Shown here: positions 1 to 11,127 of the stretch, piece by piece | Position numbering within the stretch: position 1 is the stretch's first letter | Layout of the letters: every line of letters starts with the position of its first letter | Assembly: GCA_036381175.1 (NCBI GenBank) | Contig: DASVDI010000027.1 | Coordinates: 1-64,000, forward strand | Direction of reading: 5' to 3' | Length of the DNA stretch: 64,000 nucleotides | Source: JAJUFS01 sp036381175 | GTDB lineage: Bacteria; Pseudomonadota; Gammaproteobacteria; Natronospirales; JAJUFS01 | Translations under genes and position numbers: made by a program | Notes under the pieces: generated by a model | The model's input: the letters and a program-made list of their open reading frames with translations, nothing else | The model's database searches: none | What the model was told of the DNA's origin: nothing

Positions 1-1390
1 CGAAATCCTCCGCAAGCTTCGCGATGCGTCCGTCCAGTTCCAGCGCTTCCTCGACGTTTCGTGCGATCGCCTTCAGGCCCTGCACGATCGCGGCTTCCCG
101 GTCCGCGGAAAGGCCGTTGTGTTTCGCGAGCACAACCGTCAACAGCGTCAACGCAACAAGTTGCGTGGTGAACGCCTTGGTTGATGCGACGCCGATTTCA
201 GGGCCAGCGCGCGTCATCAACACGAGATCCGCTTCGCGCACCAGGGAGGATTCCGGCACGTTGCAGATGGCGAGCGTCGCGAGGTATCCGCCTTGTTTCG
301 CGAGCCTGAGTGCGGCGAGCGTGTCGGCCGTTTCGCCTGATTGCGAAATGCAGACAAACAACGTGTCCGGTGGCACCACCGGATTGCGATAACGGAATTC
401 GCTCGCGACTTCCACGGTGCAGGGAAGCTCCGCGTACTGCTCGATGAAATAGCGCGCAACAATTCCCGCGTGAAAACTCGTGCCACAGGCAACGATGTGC
501 ACGTTGCGGATTTTTCCGAACAGATCACCGGCCTTGATGCCGAATGCCTGCTCCAGCACGTTGTGCTGTGAAAGGCGTTCTTCCAGCGTTTCTGCAATTG
601 CACGCGGCTGCTCGAAAATTTCCTTCAGCATGTAATGCCGGTATTCACCGCGCTCGACGGCATCGGCGGACATTTCGGATTCGTGTTCCGCACGCTCCAC
701 GGCCTTGCCGTTGCCATCAAGGATTTCGACGTTCTGCCGCGTGATACGCGCGACATCGCCTTCTTCAAGAAACTGGAAGCGGCGGGTGACAGGCAGCAGT
801 GCCTGGATATCGGAGGCGACGTAGTTCTCGCCGATGCCGCGACCGATCACGACAGGACAGCCGACGCGCGCGGCAACAACCGTTTCAGGATCATCCTTCG
901 CGATCGCAACCAGCGCATAGGCGCCCTGCAAACGCTTCACGGCATTTTGAACGGCGGCGAACAGATCACCACTCTGCTTGATGTTCTCGGCGATCAGGTG
1001 CGCGACGGCTTCTGTGTCCGTATCGGAGTTGAACGTGTAGCCTTTTGCGCGAAGCTCATCGCGCAGGGTTTCATAATTTTCGATGATGCCGTTATGCACC
1101 AGCGCGATGCTGTCCCCGGAAAAATGCGGGTGCGCGTTGCGTTCGCTCGGCACACCGTGCGTCGCCCAGCGCGTGTGCGCAATGCCGCGACGGGATTGCA
1201 GCGGTTCCTTTTCAATGAGGTCGGCCAGTCCCTGCACGCGGCCCTGCACACGGCGGCGATCAAGACCATTGTCATTGCTTACGACGGCAACGCCGGCCGA
1301 ATCGTAGCCGCGGTATTCAAGCCGGCGAAGCCCTTCGACCAGGATCGGCACGACATCACGTTCCGCAACTGCTCCGACAATTCCGCACAT
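1..1390 (-). CDS. glmS: glutamine--fructose-6-phosphate aminotransferase GlmS (C-terminus beyond window)
   Basis: Makes glucosamine-6-phosphate from fructose-6-phosphate and glutamine in the cytoplasm, the first step towards UDP-GlcNAc for peptidoglycan and LPS. Translation from the ATG at 1390 begins MCGIVGAVAE; Cys2 is the nucleophile of the class II glutaminase domain. The first sugar-isomerase (SIS) domain follows, with CGTSFHAG near residue 300 and SQSGETADT near 348. About 463 of the usual ~610 residues are present and the second SIS domain is cut off at base 1. AGAGGA lies about 10 nt before the start. It follows glmU on the same strand, separated by 119 nt holding a strong hairpin repeat, so the two may be co-transcribed. 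The family assignment is certain. Confidence 0.97.
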   Translation of the reverse strand, partial: MCGIVGAVAERDVVPILVEGLRRLEYRGYDSAGVAVVSNDNGLDRRRVQGRVQGLADLIEKEPLQSRRGIAHTRWATHGVPSERNAHPHFSGDSIALVHNGIIENYETLRDELRAKGYTFNSDTDTEAVAHLIAENIKQSGDLFAAVQNAVKRLQGAYALVAIAKDDPETVVAARVGCPVVIGRGIGENYVASDIQALLPVTRRFQFLEEGDVARITRQNVEILDGNGKAVERAEHESEMSADAVERGEYRHYMLKEIFEQPRAIAETLEERLSQHNVLEQAFGIKAGDLFGKIRNVHIVACGTSFHAGIVARYFIEQYAELPCTVEVASEFRYRNPVVPPDTLFVCISQSGETADTLAALRLAKQGGYLATLAICNVPESSLVREADLVLMTRAGPEIGVASTKAFTTQLVALTLLTVVLAKHNGLSADREAAIVQGLKAIARNVEEALELDGRIAKLAEDF

Positions 1391-1471
1391 ATGAGATCAA
1401 TCCTCTTAACTTTGGTTCTGCTCACTTGTGAGGGCAGAAGAGTCCGGGACAAGATTTTCCCCTCACCCCAT

Positions 1472-1496
1472 CCCCTCTCCCCAGAGGGGAGAGGGG
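1472..1496. repeat. REP-like GC hairpin between glmU and glmS
   Basis: A perfect 11-bp inverted repeat (1472-1482 and 1486-1496) with a 3-nt AGA loop, preceded by a C-rich run from about 1459. This CCCCTCTCCCC / GGGGAGAGGGG pattern resembles intergenic palindromes common in Gammaproteobacteria (from memory). Neither strand has a clear U-run after it, so it is not a typical terminator. It could still attenuate or stabilise the glmU-glmS transcript. Confidence 0.7.
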
Positions 1497-1509
1497 CAAC
1501 GGTGCTACG

Positions 1510-2871
1510 CTATTTTTTTTTGGGCCTCTGCCATCCATCAATGCTGGCCTGTCGCGCGCGCGAAACCGTCAGCGCGTCCGCGGGCGCATCTTTAGAAATT
1601 GTGGAACCGGCGCCGACGGTTGCGTTGCGCCCCACGCGCACCGGTGCGACCAGCGCGGTATTCGAACCGATGAAGGCGCCGTCTTCAATGACGGTGCGAT
1701 GCTTGTTCGCGCCGTCGTAGTTGCAGGTGATGGTGCCGGCGCCGATGTTCACGCCCGCGCCAATACTGGCATCGCCGATGTACGTCAGGTGATTCACTTT
1801 CGAACCGCGGCCGATATCGCTTTTCTTGATCTCGACGAAGTTGCCGACGTGCGCGTCATCCGAAAGCATGGCGCCGGGACGCAGGCGCGCATACGGTCCG
1901 ATGCGGCAATTCCGCCCGACGTTCGCGGCTTCAAGATGGCACAAGGCATTGATGACGCTGCCCTCACCGATCGTGCAATCGCGAATCACGCAACCGGGAC
2001 CAATGCGAACGTTGTCGCCCAGCGTGACATCGCCTTCGAACACGACATTCACATCGATACTGACATCCTGCCCGCACTGCAGCTTGCCGCGGATATCAAT
2101 ACGCGCGGGATCGGCGAGCGTGACGCCGTCGCGCAACAATCGTTCGGCGTTGCGTTCGCGCAGCAACCTCTCCGCTTCGGCAAGTTGCGCGCGGTCATTG
2201 ATTCCGTGCACTTCATCCGCTTCCTCGACGACGAGTCCTTCGACACGCAAACCTTCGCTTGCCGCCATGCCGATGATGTCCGTGAGGTAGTACTCGCCTT
2301 GCGCATTGTCATTGCCAAGCGCATTCAGCCAGGCGCGCAGGCGCCGTGCGGAACAAAGCAGGAGCCCGGTGTTGATTTCGTTGATGCGACGTTCGGTGTC
2401 TGTCGCGTCCTTGTGTTCGACGATGCGCGTAACACCCCCTTGCGTATCGCGCAGGATGCGGCCGTAACCCGAAGGATCGTCAAGTTTCGTCGTGAGCAGG
2501 ACAAGATCGCCGTCGACGGCGGCGTCAATCAGCCGTTGCAGGGTTTCGGCGCGGATCAGCGGCACATCGCCATACAGCACCATCACGAGATGCGAATCGG
2601 GAATTCTGCCGATGGTCTGCGCGACGGCGTGACCGGTGCCGAGCTGCGACTCCTGCCGCACCCATTCGATGTCTCGGTCCGCGAACGCCTCGGGCACCTG
2701 CTCGCCGCCATGGCCGTAAACCACGTAAACGGCATCGCCCGACAGTTTGTCCGCCGCATCGAGCACGTGCGCGAGCAGCGGTCTGCCTGCGAGCGTTTGC
2801 AGGACTTTCGGCAGGCGCGAGCGCATGCGCGTGCCCTGGCCGGCGGCAAGTATGACGATGCTGAGTGGCAT
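1510..2871 (-). CDS. glmU: bifunctional GlmU (GlcNAc-1-P uridyltransferase / GlcN-1-P acetyltransferase)
   Basis: A 453-residue cytoplasmic enzyme that acetylates glucosamine-1-phosphate and then uridylates it to UDP-GlcNAc. The N-terminal nucleotidyltransferase domain has the loop LAAGQGTRMRSRLPKVL at residues 8-24. The C-terminal half is a left-handed beta-helix with hexapeptide repeats (GDNVRIGPGCVIRD and similar) and the acetyltransferase core around YIGDASIGAGVNIGAGT. The length matches the family (about 456). The start is the ATG of MPLSIVILAAG. It sits downstream of the atp operon and upstream of glmS, the classical order. A terminator after atpC suggests it has its own promoter in 2872-2927. 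It ends in a lysine run (RPKKK) encoded by a poly-A tract. Confidence 0.98.
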   Translation of the reverse strand: MPLSIVILAAGQGTRMRSRLPKVLQTLAGRPLLAHVLDAADKLSGDAVYVVYGHGGEQVPEAFADRDIEWVRQESQLGTGHAVAQTIGRIPDSHLVMVLYGDVPLIRAETLQRLIDAAVDGDLVLLTTKLDDPSGYGRILRDTQGGVTRIVEHKDATDTERRINEINTGLLLCSARRLRAWLNALGNDNAQGEYYLTDIIGMAASEGLRVEGLVVEEADEVHGINDRAQLAEAERLLRERNAERLLRDGVTLADPARIDIRGKLQCGQDVSIDVNVVFEGDVTLGDNVRIGPGCVIRDCTIGEGSVINALCHLEAANVGRNCRIGPYARLRPGAMLSDDAHVGNFVEIKKSDIGRGSKVNHLTYIGDASIGAGVNIGAGTITCNYDGANKHRTVIEDGAFIGSNTALVAPVRVGRNATVGAGSTISKDAPADALTVSRARQASIDGWQRPKKK

Positions 2872-2927
2872 GGATCCGTCCCCCGAGACGACAGTCAGTC
2901 TAATCGATTATTCACGGCGCCAAAAAC

Positions 2928-2958
2928 GCGAAAAGCGCAGCATGGCTGCGCTTTTCGC
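2928..2958 (-). terminator. intrinsic terminator of the atp operon
   Basis: A perfect 14-bp stem (2928-2941 with 2945-2958) and a 3-nt loop, 18 nt beyond the atpC stop on the minus strand. The stem base carries A/T runs (GCGAAAAGCGCAGC / GCTGCGCTTTTCGC) and, read on the minus strand, is followed by GTTTTTGG. It would end the atp transcript before glmU. Confidence 0.75.
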
Positions 2959-2975
2959 TGAAAACAACACGGTAA

Positions 2976-3395
2976 TTACCGGGCCTTGCGACGAACATTT
3001 TCGATGAACTTCAAGCGCGCAACCGCTTCGGCAAGCTCCGCCTGCGCACGTGCCATGTCAATGTCGCCCTTGCGTTCGGCCAGTGCTTCCTCGGCTTCCT
3101 GCTTGGCTTTCATCGCCGCGGCTTCGTCGATGTCATTCGCGCGCAGCGCGGTATCGGCCAGCACCGTTACCATGCTCGGCTGCACTTCGAGCATTCCACC
3201 TGAGACGAAAAAGGTCTGTTCCTCGCCGCTTTCCGTCTGCACGCGGATTTCGCCGCTGCCGAGGCGTGTGATCAGCGGCGAGTGGCGCGGCGCAATGCCG
3301 ATCTCGCCCATCTCGGCCGGCGCGAACACCATGTTCGCCTGCCCGGAAAAGATCGAGCTTTCCGCGCTGACGATATCGACGTGAATCGTTGCCAT
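2976..3395 (-). CDS. atpC: ATP synthase F1 epsilon subunit
   Basis: A 139-residue subunit of the F1 central stalk that couples rotation to catalysis and can inhibit ATP hydrolysis. The N-terminal beta-sandwich begins MATIHVDIVSAESSIFSG and carries the typical GEIGIAPRHSPLITRL segment. The C-terminal part is two helices rich in Ala, Glu and Lys. The length is that of the Escherichia coli protein. It is the last gene of the atp operon, 12 nt after atpD, and is followed by a strong terminator. Confidence 0.97.
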   Translation of the reverse strand: MATIHVDIVSAESSIFSGQANMVFAPAEMGEIGIAPRHSPLITRLGSGEIRVQTESGEEQTFFVSGGMLEVQPSMVTVLADTALRANDIDEAAAMKAKQEAEEALAERKGDIDMARAQAELAEAVARLKFIENVRRKAR

Positions 3396-3407
3396 GTTCG
3401 AACCTTC

Positions 3408-4805
<1,398 letters not shown>

Positions 4806-4875
4806 GGAAACGTCCTCAACAATTTTCGCGTTTCGTGAAATCAGAATTTTTGTGTTGCGCGTCCAGCGCGCGCTA

Positions 4876-5742
4876 TCAGCTAATGGCTGCGGCGCCGCCC
4901 ACGATCTCCGACAGCTCCTGCGTGATCGCTGCCTGGCGCGCCTTGTTGTACTGCAGCTGCAGCGAATCGATCAGCTCGCCGGCGTTGTCCGATGCGGCCT
5001 TCATCGCGACCATGCGCGCGGCCATTTCGCAGGCGACATTCTCGACCGCGCCCTGATACGTCTGCGATTCGACGTAGCGCATCAGGAAGGAGTCCAGCAG
5101 ATCGGCAGCACTCGGCTCGTAGATGTAATCCCAGTAGTCCTGGAGCTCGTCCTCGTCCGTCATCACCACCGGCAGAAGCTGGTTCACTTCCGGCGCCTGC
5201 GTCATCGTGTTGACGAACTCGTTGTGCGCAAGCAACAGGCGATCGATGCCGCCTTCGCGATACGCATCGAGCATGATCTTCACCGTGCCGATGAAATCCT
5301 CGACATGTGGCCTGTCACCGAGATGCGAGGTCGATGCGAGAATGTTCAGGCCTTTCAGGCGCTTGAAAAACGCCATCGCCTTCGCACCGATCAGGATCAG
5401 GTCCACTTCAACGCCCTTGTCCTGCCACTGGCGAAGTTCGCGCAGCACGCTCTTGAACAGGTTGATGTTCAAGCCGCCGGCAAGACCGCGGTCGGTGGAA
5501 ATCACGATCATGCCGACGCGCTTCACGTCGCGCTCGACGAGGAACGGATGCCGGTAATCCGGGTTCGCCTGCGCGAGATGGCCGATCACCTTGCGGATCT
5601 TCTCGGCATACGGACGCGACGACGCCATACGGTCCTGCGCCTTGCGCATCTTGGACGCCGCAACCATTTCCATGGCCTTGGTGATCTTCTGAGTACTTTG
5701 AATACTCTTGATCTGTGTCCGGATTTCTTTTGCGCCTGCCAT
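4876..5742 (-). CDS. atpG: ATP synthase F1 gamma subunit
   Basis: A 288-residue central rotor shaft of F1. The N-terminal helix MAGAKEIRTQIKSIQSTQKI and the C-terminal helix with AARMVAMKAASDNA are the two coiled-coil strands that insert into the alpha3beta3 ring. The central Rossmann-like part includes STDRGLAGGLN. AGGTAAC precedes the ATG. It follows atpA after a 78-nt gap that holds a perfect 23-bp inverted repeat, unusual inside this operon. Confidence 0.98.
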   Translation of the reverse strand: MAGAKEIRTQIKSIQSTQKITKAMEMVAASKMRKAQDRMASSRPYAEKIRKVIGHLAQANPDYRHPFLVERDVKRVGMIVISTDRGLAGGLNINLFKSVLRELRQWQDKGVEVDLILIGAKAMAFFKRLKGLNILASTSHLGDRPHVEDFIGTVKIMLDAYREGGIDRLLLAHNEFVNTMTQAPEVNQLLPVVMTDEDELQDYWDYIYEPSAADLLDSFLMRYVESQTYQGAVENVACEMAARMVAMKAASDNAGELIDSLQLQYNKARQAAITQELSEIVGGAAAIS

Positions 5743-5765
5743 TTCGTTACCTGCTTGATCTTTCC

Positions 5766-5815
5766 TGTAGGAGCGCCTTCAGGCGCGAACATTCGCGCCT
5801 GAAGGCGCTCCTACA
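5766..5815. repeat. REP-like palindrome inside the atp operon
   Basis: A perfect 23-bp inverted repeat (5766-5788 and 5793-5815) around a 4-nt loop, starting TGTAGGAGCGCCTTCAGG. It fills most of the atpA-atpG gap. The TGTAGGAGCG...TTCA...GCG pattern recalls REP elements of pseudomonads and Xanthomonadales (from memory). No U-run follows on the minus strand, so it should not simply terminate. A long mRNA hairpin here could stabilise the upstream part of the transcript or lower read-through into atpG. Confidence 0.85.
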
Positions 5816-5820
5816 TCTCG

Positions 5821-7362
<1,542 letters not shown>

Positions 7363-7384
7363 CGTCAATTCCTCAATATTTCTT

Positions 7385-7921
7385 TCAGTGAGCCACGTTG
7401 TTGGCGAGGCGTTCCAGCTTGCCGCTGACCGAGCTGTCGATCACGAGGTCGCCGGCGCGAATCTGCGCGCCGCCGATCAGGCTTTCGTCAACCACGCAGC
7501 GCAGTTCGATGTCGCGGCCCAGGCGTTGCTTCAATGCCGCGCGAATTTTCTGACGTTGAGCGTCGCTGGCCTCGACCGCGGTACGCAGCTCGGCCTGCAC
7601 GGTGTTCTCCGCGATGGCGCGCAGCTGCGTGAAATCCGCTTCGATTTCCGGCAGCACTTCCAAGCGGCGATATTGCGCGAGCACCTTCACGAAGTTCTTC
7701 GCGTTCTGATCCAGCGCATCACCGGCTGCGGCAATGAACACGTCAACCTGTTGCGCGGTCGATACGCGCGGATCCTTCAGCAGGATTTGCACTTCTTCCT
7801 GTCGCGCCACTTCGGCAAGGGCCGCAAGCGCATGCTGCCATTGATCGAACGCGCCTTTGTCGCGGGCGAGTTCGAACGCCGCTTTCGCGTAAGGACGGGC
7901 CAGTGTGGAGATATCCGCCAT
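7385..7921 (-). CDS. atpH: ATP synthase F1 delta subunit
   Basis: A 178-residue peripheral-stalk subunit linking F1 to the b subunits. It begins MADISTLARPYAKAAFELA, the hallmark RPYAKAAFE segment of the family, and ends with the small beta-domain GGAQIRAGDLVIDSSVSGKL. The length is normal (about 177). Only 2 nt separate it from the atpF stop codon, so translation is probably coupled. Confidence 0.97.
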   Translation of the reverse strand: MADISTLARPYAKAAFELARDKGAFDQWQHALAALAEVARQEEVQILLKDPRVSTAQQVDVFIAAAGDALDQNAKNFVKVLAQYRRLEVLPEIEADFTQLRAIAENTVQAELRTAVEASDAQRQKIRAALKQRLGRDIELRCVVDESLIGGAQIRAGDLVIDSSVSGKLERLANNVAH

Positions 7922-7923
7922 TG

Positions 7924-8394
7924 TCAGAGCTCGTTCGCGACTTTATCGAGCAGGTCGGCGTGGGCCTTGGCGTCGATTTCGCGACCCAGGACCTTGCCGG
8001 CGCCAACCACGGCGAGCGAGGCGACTTCCTTGCGGAGCGTCTCACGCGCACGCGTGACTTCCTGTTCGATCTGCACTTGGGCGGAAGCCACCAGGCGAGC
8101 GCCTTCGTTGCGCGCTTCCTTCTTGGCTTCCTCGACGATCTCGCTCGACCGCTTGTTGGCCTGGTTCAGAAGATCAGCCGCCTGGTTCTTGGCATCGTCC
8201 AGGACCTGCTTCGCTTCCGCGGAGGCTTTCTCGAGATCGCGCACGCCCTTTTCGGCGGCCGCAAGCCCGTCGGCAATCCGCTTCTGACGCTCGTCCATCG
8301 CCTGCTTGATCATCGGCCAGACGAATTTCATCGTCATCCAGATGAACAAGAAGAAAGTGATGCCTTGAGCAATCAAGGTTGCGTTGATATTCAC
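7924..8394 (-). CDS. atpF: ATP synthase Fo b subunit
   Basis: A 156-residue peripheral-stalk subunit with one N-terminal transmembrane helix (MNINATLIAQGITFFLFIWM) and a long charged helix. The segment FVWPMIKQAMDERQKRIADG is the b-subunit signature just after the membrane. The start is GTG at 8394 with GGGAG 8 nt upstream. The length equals E. coli AtpF. It lies 52 nt after atpE and 2 nt before atpH. Confidence 0.97.
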   Translation of the reverse strand: MNINATLIAQGITFFLFIWMTMKFVWPMIKQAMDERQKRIADGLAAAEKGVRDLEKASAEAKQVLDDAKNQAADLLNQANKRSSEIVEEAKKEARNEGARLVASAQVQIEQEVTRARETLRKEVASLAVVGAGKVLGREIDAKAHADLLDKVANEL

Positions 8395-8446
8395 GCGAAA
8401 ACTCCCGTTACCGGTTTCGTCTCGTACAACGTCACTTGCCCGTCAA

Positions 8447-8719
8447 TCAGCCGGCGTTCAGCGCGGCGAGCAGCGGGTTCGCGAACAGCAGGAACGCGGC
8501 GAAGCCGACGCCGATGATGGACAGCGCGTCCAAAAGGCCGGCGACGATGAACATGCGGACCTGCAGCATGCCGGCGAGTTCAGGCTGGCGCGCGGCGCCT
8601 TCCAGGAACTTTCCACCCAGCAGGCCAAAGCCGATGCCGGTGCCGAGCGCGGCGAAAGCGAAAATCAGGCCGACCGCAATCGCGGTGCTGGACTGGATCA
8701 TGGCGATAAGTTCGTTCAC
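8447..8719 (-). CDS. atpE: ATP synthase Fo c subunit
   Basis: A 90-residue hairpin of two transmembrane helices forming the proton-driven c-ring. The first helix has the glycine-rich GTGIGFGLLGG, the polar loop contains ARQPE (residues 43-47) and the ion-binding carboxylate is Asp64 in GLLDALSIIG. An aspartate without the extra polar ligands of sodium c-rings suggests proton coupling (inference). The start is GTG at 8719 with GGAGG just upstream. Confidence 0.97.
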   Translation of the reverse strand: MNELIAMIQSSTAIAVGLIFAFAALGTGIGFGLLGGKFLEGAARQPELAGMLQVRMFIVAGLLDALSIIGVGFAAFLLFANPLLAALNAG

Positions 8720-8758
8720 TTGGAGCCTCCTGAAAACGAAGAACGATGTTGTTGAAAA

Positions 8759-9598
8759 TCAATGATGTTCGTAAGCCAGGCTGATATAGACAATCGTCAG
8801 CGTCATGAAAATGAATGCCTGCAGCGGAATCACCAGCAGGTGGAACAGTGCCCAGACAAGCCCCATGACGATGGATGCCAGGAAAGTCAGGCCGCTCGTC
8901 ACGGTGAAATCGGTTGCCGTCATCGCCAGCAGCGCGACCAGCATGAAAATGAGTTCCGCCGCATACAGGTTGCCGAACAGTCGCAGCGCCAGCGAAACGG
9001 GCTTGGCGACCAGCTCGACGATATTCAGCAGCAGGTTCATCGGCACCAGCAGCGGGTTCGCGCCGAAGGGGTGCGTCAGGAATTCTTTCGCGTAGCCGCC
9101 AGCGCCCTTGCCCTTGAAGCTGTAATAGATAATGAGCAGCAACACGGAAATCGACAGGCCGAAGGTCGCATTCAAGTCCGCGCTCGGTACGATGCGCAGG
9201 TACACGTGGTGTGGATCAAGACCAAAAAACGTGCTTCCGATCCACTGCGCGAGCATCGGAATCCAGTCAACCGGGAAAATGTCGAGAATGTTCCAGAACA
9301 GCACCCACACGAACACGGTGAGCGCGAGCGGGCCGACGAAATCGCGCGGACCGTGGAAGGATTCCTTCACGGAATTGTCCGCCCACTCGACCAGCGTCTC
9401 GATGAGGTTCTGCCACTTGCCCGGCACGCCCGCGGTCGCACCCTTCGCGCCCAGCCAGAAAATACCCAGCATCGCGAAGCCGGTCAGCCACGAGAAAATC
9501 ATCGTGTCGATATGCAGCGACCAGAAACCTTCGCCCACGGTCCAGTGGGTAAGGTGATGGGTCACGTATTGGGTGGGGGTAAGCTCGGCGCTCGCCAT
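8759..9598 (-). CDS. atpB: ATP synthase Fo a subunit
   Basis: A 279-residue multi-helix membrane subunit containing the proton half-channels. The essential arginine is in SLALRLFGNLYAAELIF, and the C-terminal helices include LQAFIFMTLTIVYISLAYEHH as in E. coli. The N-terminus ELTPTQYVTHHLTHWTVGEGFWSLHIDT is typical of the gammaproteobacterial protein. It lies 5 nt after the atpI stop and 39 nt before atpE. Confidence 0.97.
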   Translation of the reverse strand: MASAELTPTQYVTHHLTHWTVGEGFWSLHIDTMIFSWLTGFAMLGIFWLGAKGATAGVPGKWQNLIETLVEWADNSVKESFHGPRDFVGPLALTVFVWVLFWNILDIFPVDWIPMLAQWIGSTFFGLDPHHVYLRIVPSADLNATFGLSISVLLLIIYYSFKGKGAGGYAKEFLTHPFGANPLLVPMNLLLNIVELVAKPVSLALRLFGNLYAAELIFMLVALLAMTATDFTVTSGLTFLASIVMGLVWALFHLLVIPLQAFIFMTLTIVYISLAYEHH

Positions 9599-9603
9599 GA
9601 TTG

Positions 9604-9984
9604 TCAGTACCCGTCTCCAGCGTTCCAGAGCAAGGCGACGCCATAGACCATCTGGCTCGCCACGAAAGTTGTCATCAGCGGAAGCCAGGCTTCCGCGAAA
9701 TAAAAGGCCGCAACGGAGAAAAGCCCGGCGGCCATCAAGAGTTTCAGGGCCTCGGCCCGGAAGAATCTTCGCACCGTCGCCTGCGGATGATCCGCCTGGC
9801 GCTGGCGCCTTGTCAGGCCAAAGGCCTTGATCGCGAAATAAAGGCTGAGCAGAGCCCCGATCGCGCCACCCGCGAATGCTGCTCCTGCCGCCCGGAGACC
9901 GAGCACCAGGCCGAAAATCAGCGCACCTGCGATGGCTACCATGACCTGCCAGAAGACGATGCGTGCGGGGATGGATTTCAGCAC
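9604..9984 (-). CDS. atpI: ATP synthase subunit I
   Basis: A 126-residue membrane protein with four predicted helices, the first gene of the atp operon. In other bacteria AtpI helps assemble the c-ring (family knowledge). The spacing of hydrophobic helices around a basic loop (GLTRRQRQ) and the position directly before atpB support the call; the sequence itself is poorly conserved. The start is GTG at 9984 with GAGGAT 6 nt upstream. The operon promoter should lie in 9985-10060. Confidence 0.88.
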   Translation of the reverse strand: MLKSIPARIVFWQVMVAIAGALIFGLVLGLRAAGAAFAGGAIGALLSLYFAIKAFGLTRRQRQADHPQATVRRFFRAEALKLLMAAGLFSVAAFYFAEAWLPLMTTFVASQMVYGVALLWNAGDGY

Positions 9985-10064
9985 GCGCGCTATCCTCGGC
10001 AGCCCCCTCGGTAGAGCCGCGGAATTATAGAGAAACGTGGATGGCGGTTCAACGCCGAAAGCGC

Positions 10065-10087
10065 GAAAAAACCCGGAAAATCGGGTT
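10065..10087 (-). terminator. intrinsic terminator after parB
   Basis: Read on the minus strand, a 6-bp stem AACCCG/CGGGTT (10082-10087 with 10070-10075) is followed directly by a T-run. It sits 30 nt beyond the parB stop codon and upstream of atpI, so it separates the par and atp transcripts. Confidence 0.75.
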
Positions 10088-10116
10088 GTTATGGAAACCG
10101 CGGCGTGTTGGCCAAC

Positions 10117-11031
10117 CTATTTGATGTGACCGAGAATTCCGTCCAGCTCATCCAGACTGTTGTACTGGATGACGAGCTTGCCCTTGCCGGCGGTGCTGTG
10201 ATCGATATGAACTTTCGCGCCGAGCTTTTCGGAAAGGTCGTCCTGGAAGCGACGGATGTCGGGATCCTGGGTTTTCTGTTTCGCAGGTTTCGGCGTGTTG
10301 GCGTCTTCGACAAAGCGGCGAACCAGCTTTTCGGTTTCGCGCACGGAAAGCCCGCGGTCGGCGACCTGCTTCGCGGCGGCGAACTGGTCGCCCCCTTTCA
10401 ATGCGAGCAGCGCGCGCGCATGACCCATTTCGAGCACGCGTTTTTCCACCATCGCTTTCACGGGCGGCTCGAGATCCAGCAGGCGAAGTAGGTTGGTGAC
10501 GGAGGCGCGTGAACGGCCGACAGCTTCGGCCGCCTGCTGGTGCGTCATTTCGAATTCGTCGATGAGGCGATTGAGCGCGCTCGCCTCTTCCAGCGGGTTG
10601 AGATTTTCGCGCTGGATGTTTTCGATCAGCGCCATCGCGATGGCGGCGGAATCCGGCACGCGCCGAACGACGGCGGGAATGTTGTGCAGGCCCGCGAGCT
10701 GTGCCGCGCGCCAGCGGCGTTCACCGGCGACGATCTCGTAACGCGAACCGTCGCCGATCGGGCGAATCACGATCGGCTGCACAACGCCTTGCGCACGGAT
10801 CGAATTGGCGAGCTCTTCCATCGATTCCTGCGGGAAGTCATGACGTGGCTGGTACTTGCCGGATTGCAGAAGATCGACGGGAACCTCGCGCAGCTCGGCA
10901 TCCGGCGCGCGCGTCTTGTCTATTGTTGCGCCCATGGTTGCAACAGATTCGCCACTCTTCTTCTGCGCCGGCGCGCTGCCCGCGAGCAGTGCGTCGAGGC
11001 CGCGCCCCAGTCCCCGTTTCTTGGTACTCAT
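10117..11031 (-). CDS. parB: chromosome partitioning protein ParB
   Basis: A 304-residue CTP-dependent DNA clamp that loads at parS sites and recruits ParA and condensin for origin segregation. The N-terminus carries the ParA-contacting basic stretch (STKKRGLGRGLDALL). The ParB/Srx domain includes GERRWRAA at residues 103-110, part of the CTP-binding site. The helix-turn-helix is about residues 157-180 (THQQAAEAVGRSRASVTNLL), and the C-terminal ~50 residues are the dimerisation domain. Two perfect parS sites lie in recF in this same window (61826 and 62447). It is 96 nt downstream of parA; that gap holds a small ATCCCCC/GGGGGAT hairpin. Confidence 0.97.
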   Translation of the reverse strand: MSTKKRGLGRGLDALLAGSAPAQKKSGESVATMGATIDKTRAPDAELREVPVDLLQSGKYQPRHDFPQESMEELANSIRAQGVVQPIVIRPIGDGSRYEIVAGERRWRAAQLAGLHNIPAVVRRVPDSAAIAMALIENIQRENLNPLEEASALNRLIDEFEMTHQQAAEAVGRSRASVTNLLRLLDLEPPVKAMVEKRVLEMGHARALLALKGGDQFAAAKQVADRGLSVRETEKLVRRFVEDANTPKPAKQKTQDPDIRRFQDDLSEKLGAKVHIDHSTAGKGKLVIQYNSLDELDGILGHIK

Positions 11032-11065
11032 TTATATAATTGCCTTCATATTGAATTCACGCGTC

Positions 11066-11094
11066 AAATCCCCCGCCTTTTTTCGAGGGGGATA
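11066..11094. repeat. small ATCCCCC/GGGGGAT hairpin between parA and parB
   Basis: A 7-bp inverted repeat (11068-11074 with 11087-11093) around CGCC and a T-run. Its AAATCCCCC edge resembles the AAATCCCCCC units in the hairpin cluster at 38842-39001, so both may belong to one dispersed repeat family. It sits in the 96-nt gap between parA and parB. Confidence 0.5.
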
Positions 11095-11127
11095 ATTTCT
11101 TCCTGCGCGACGTTTCCCCGCGATCAC

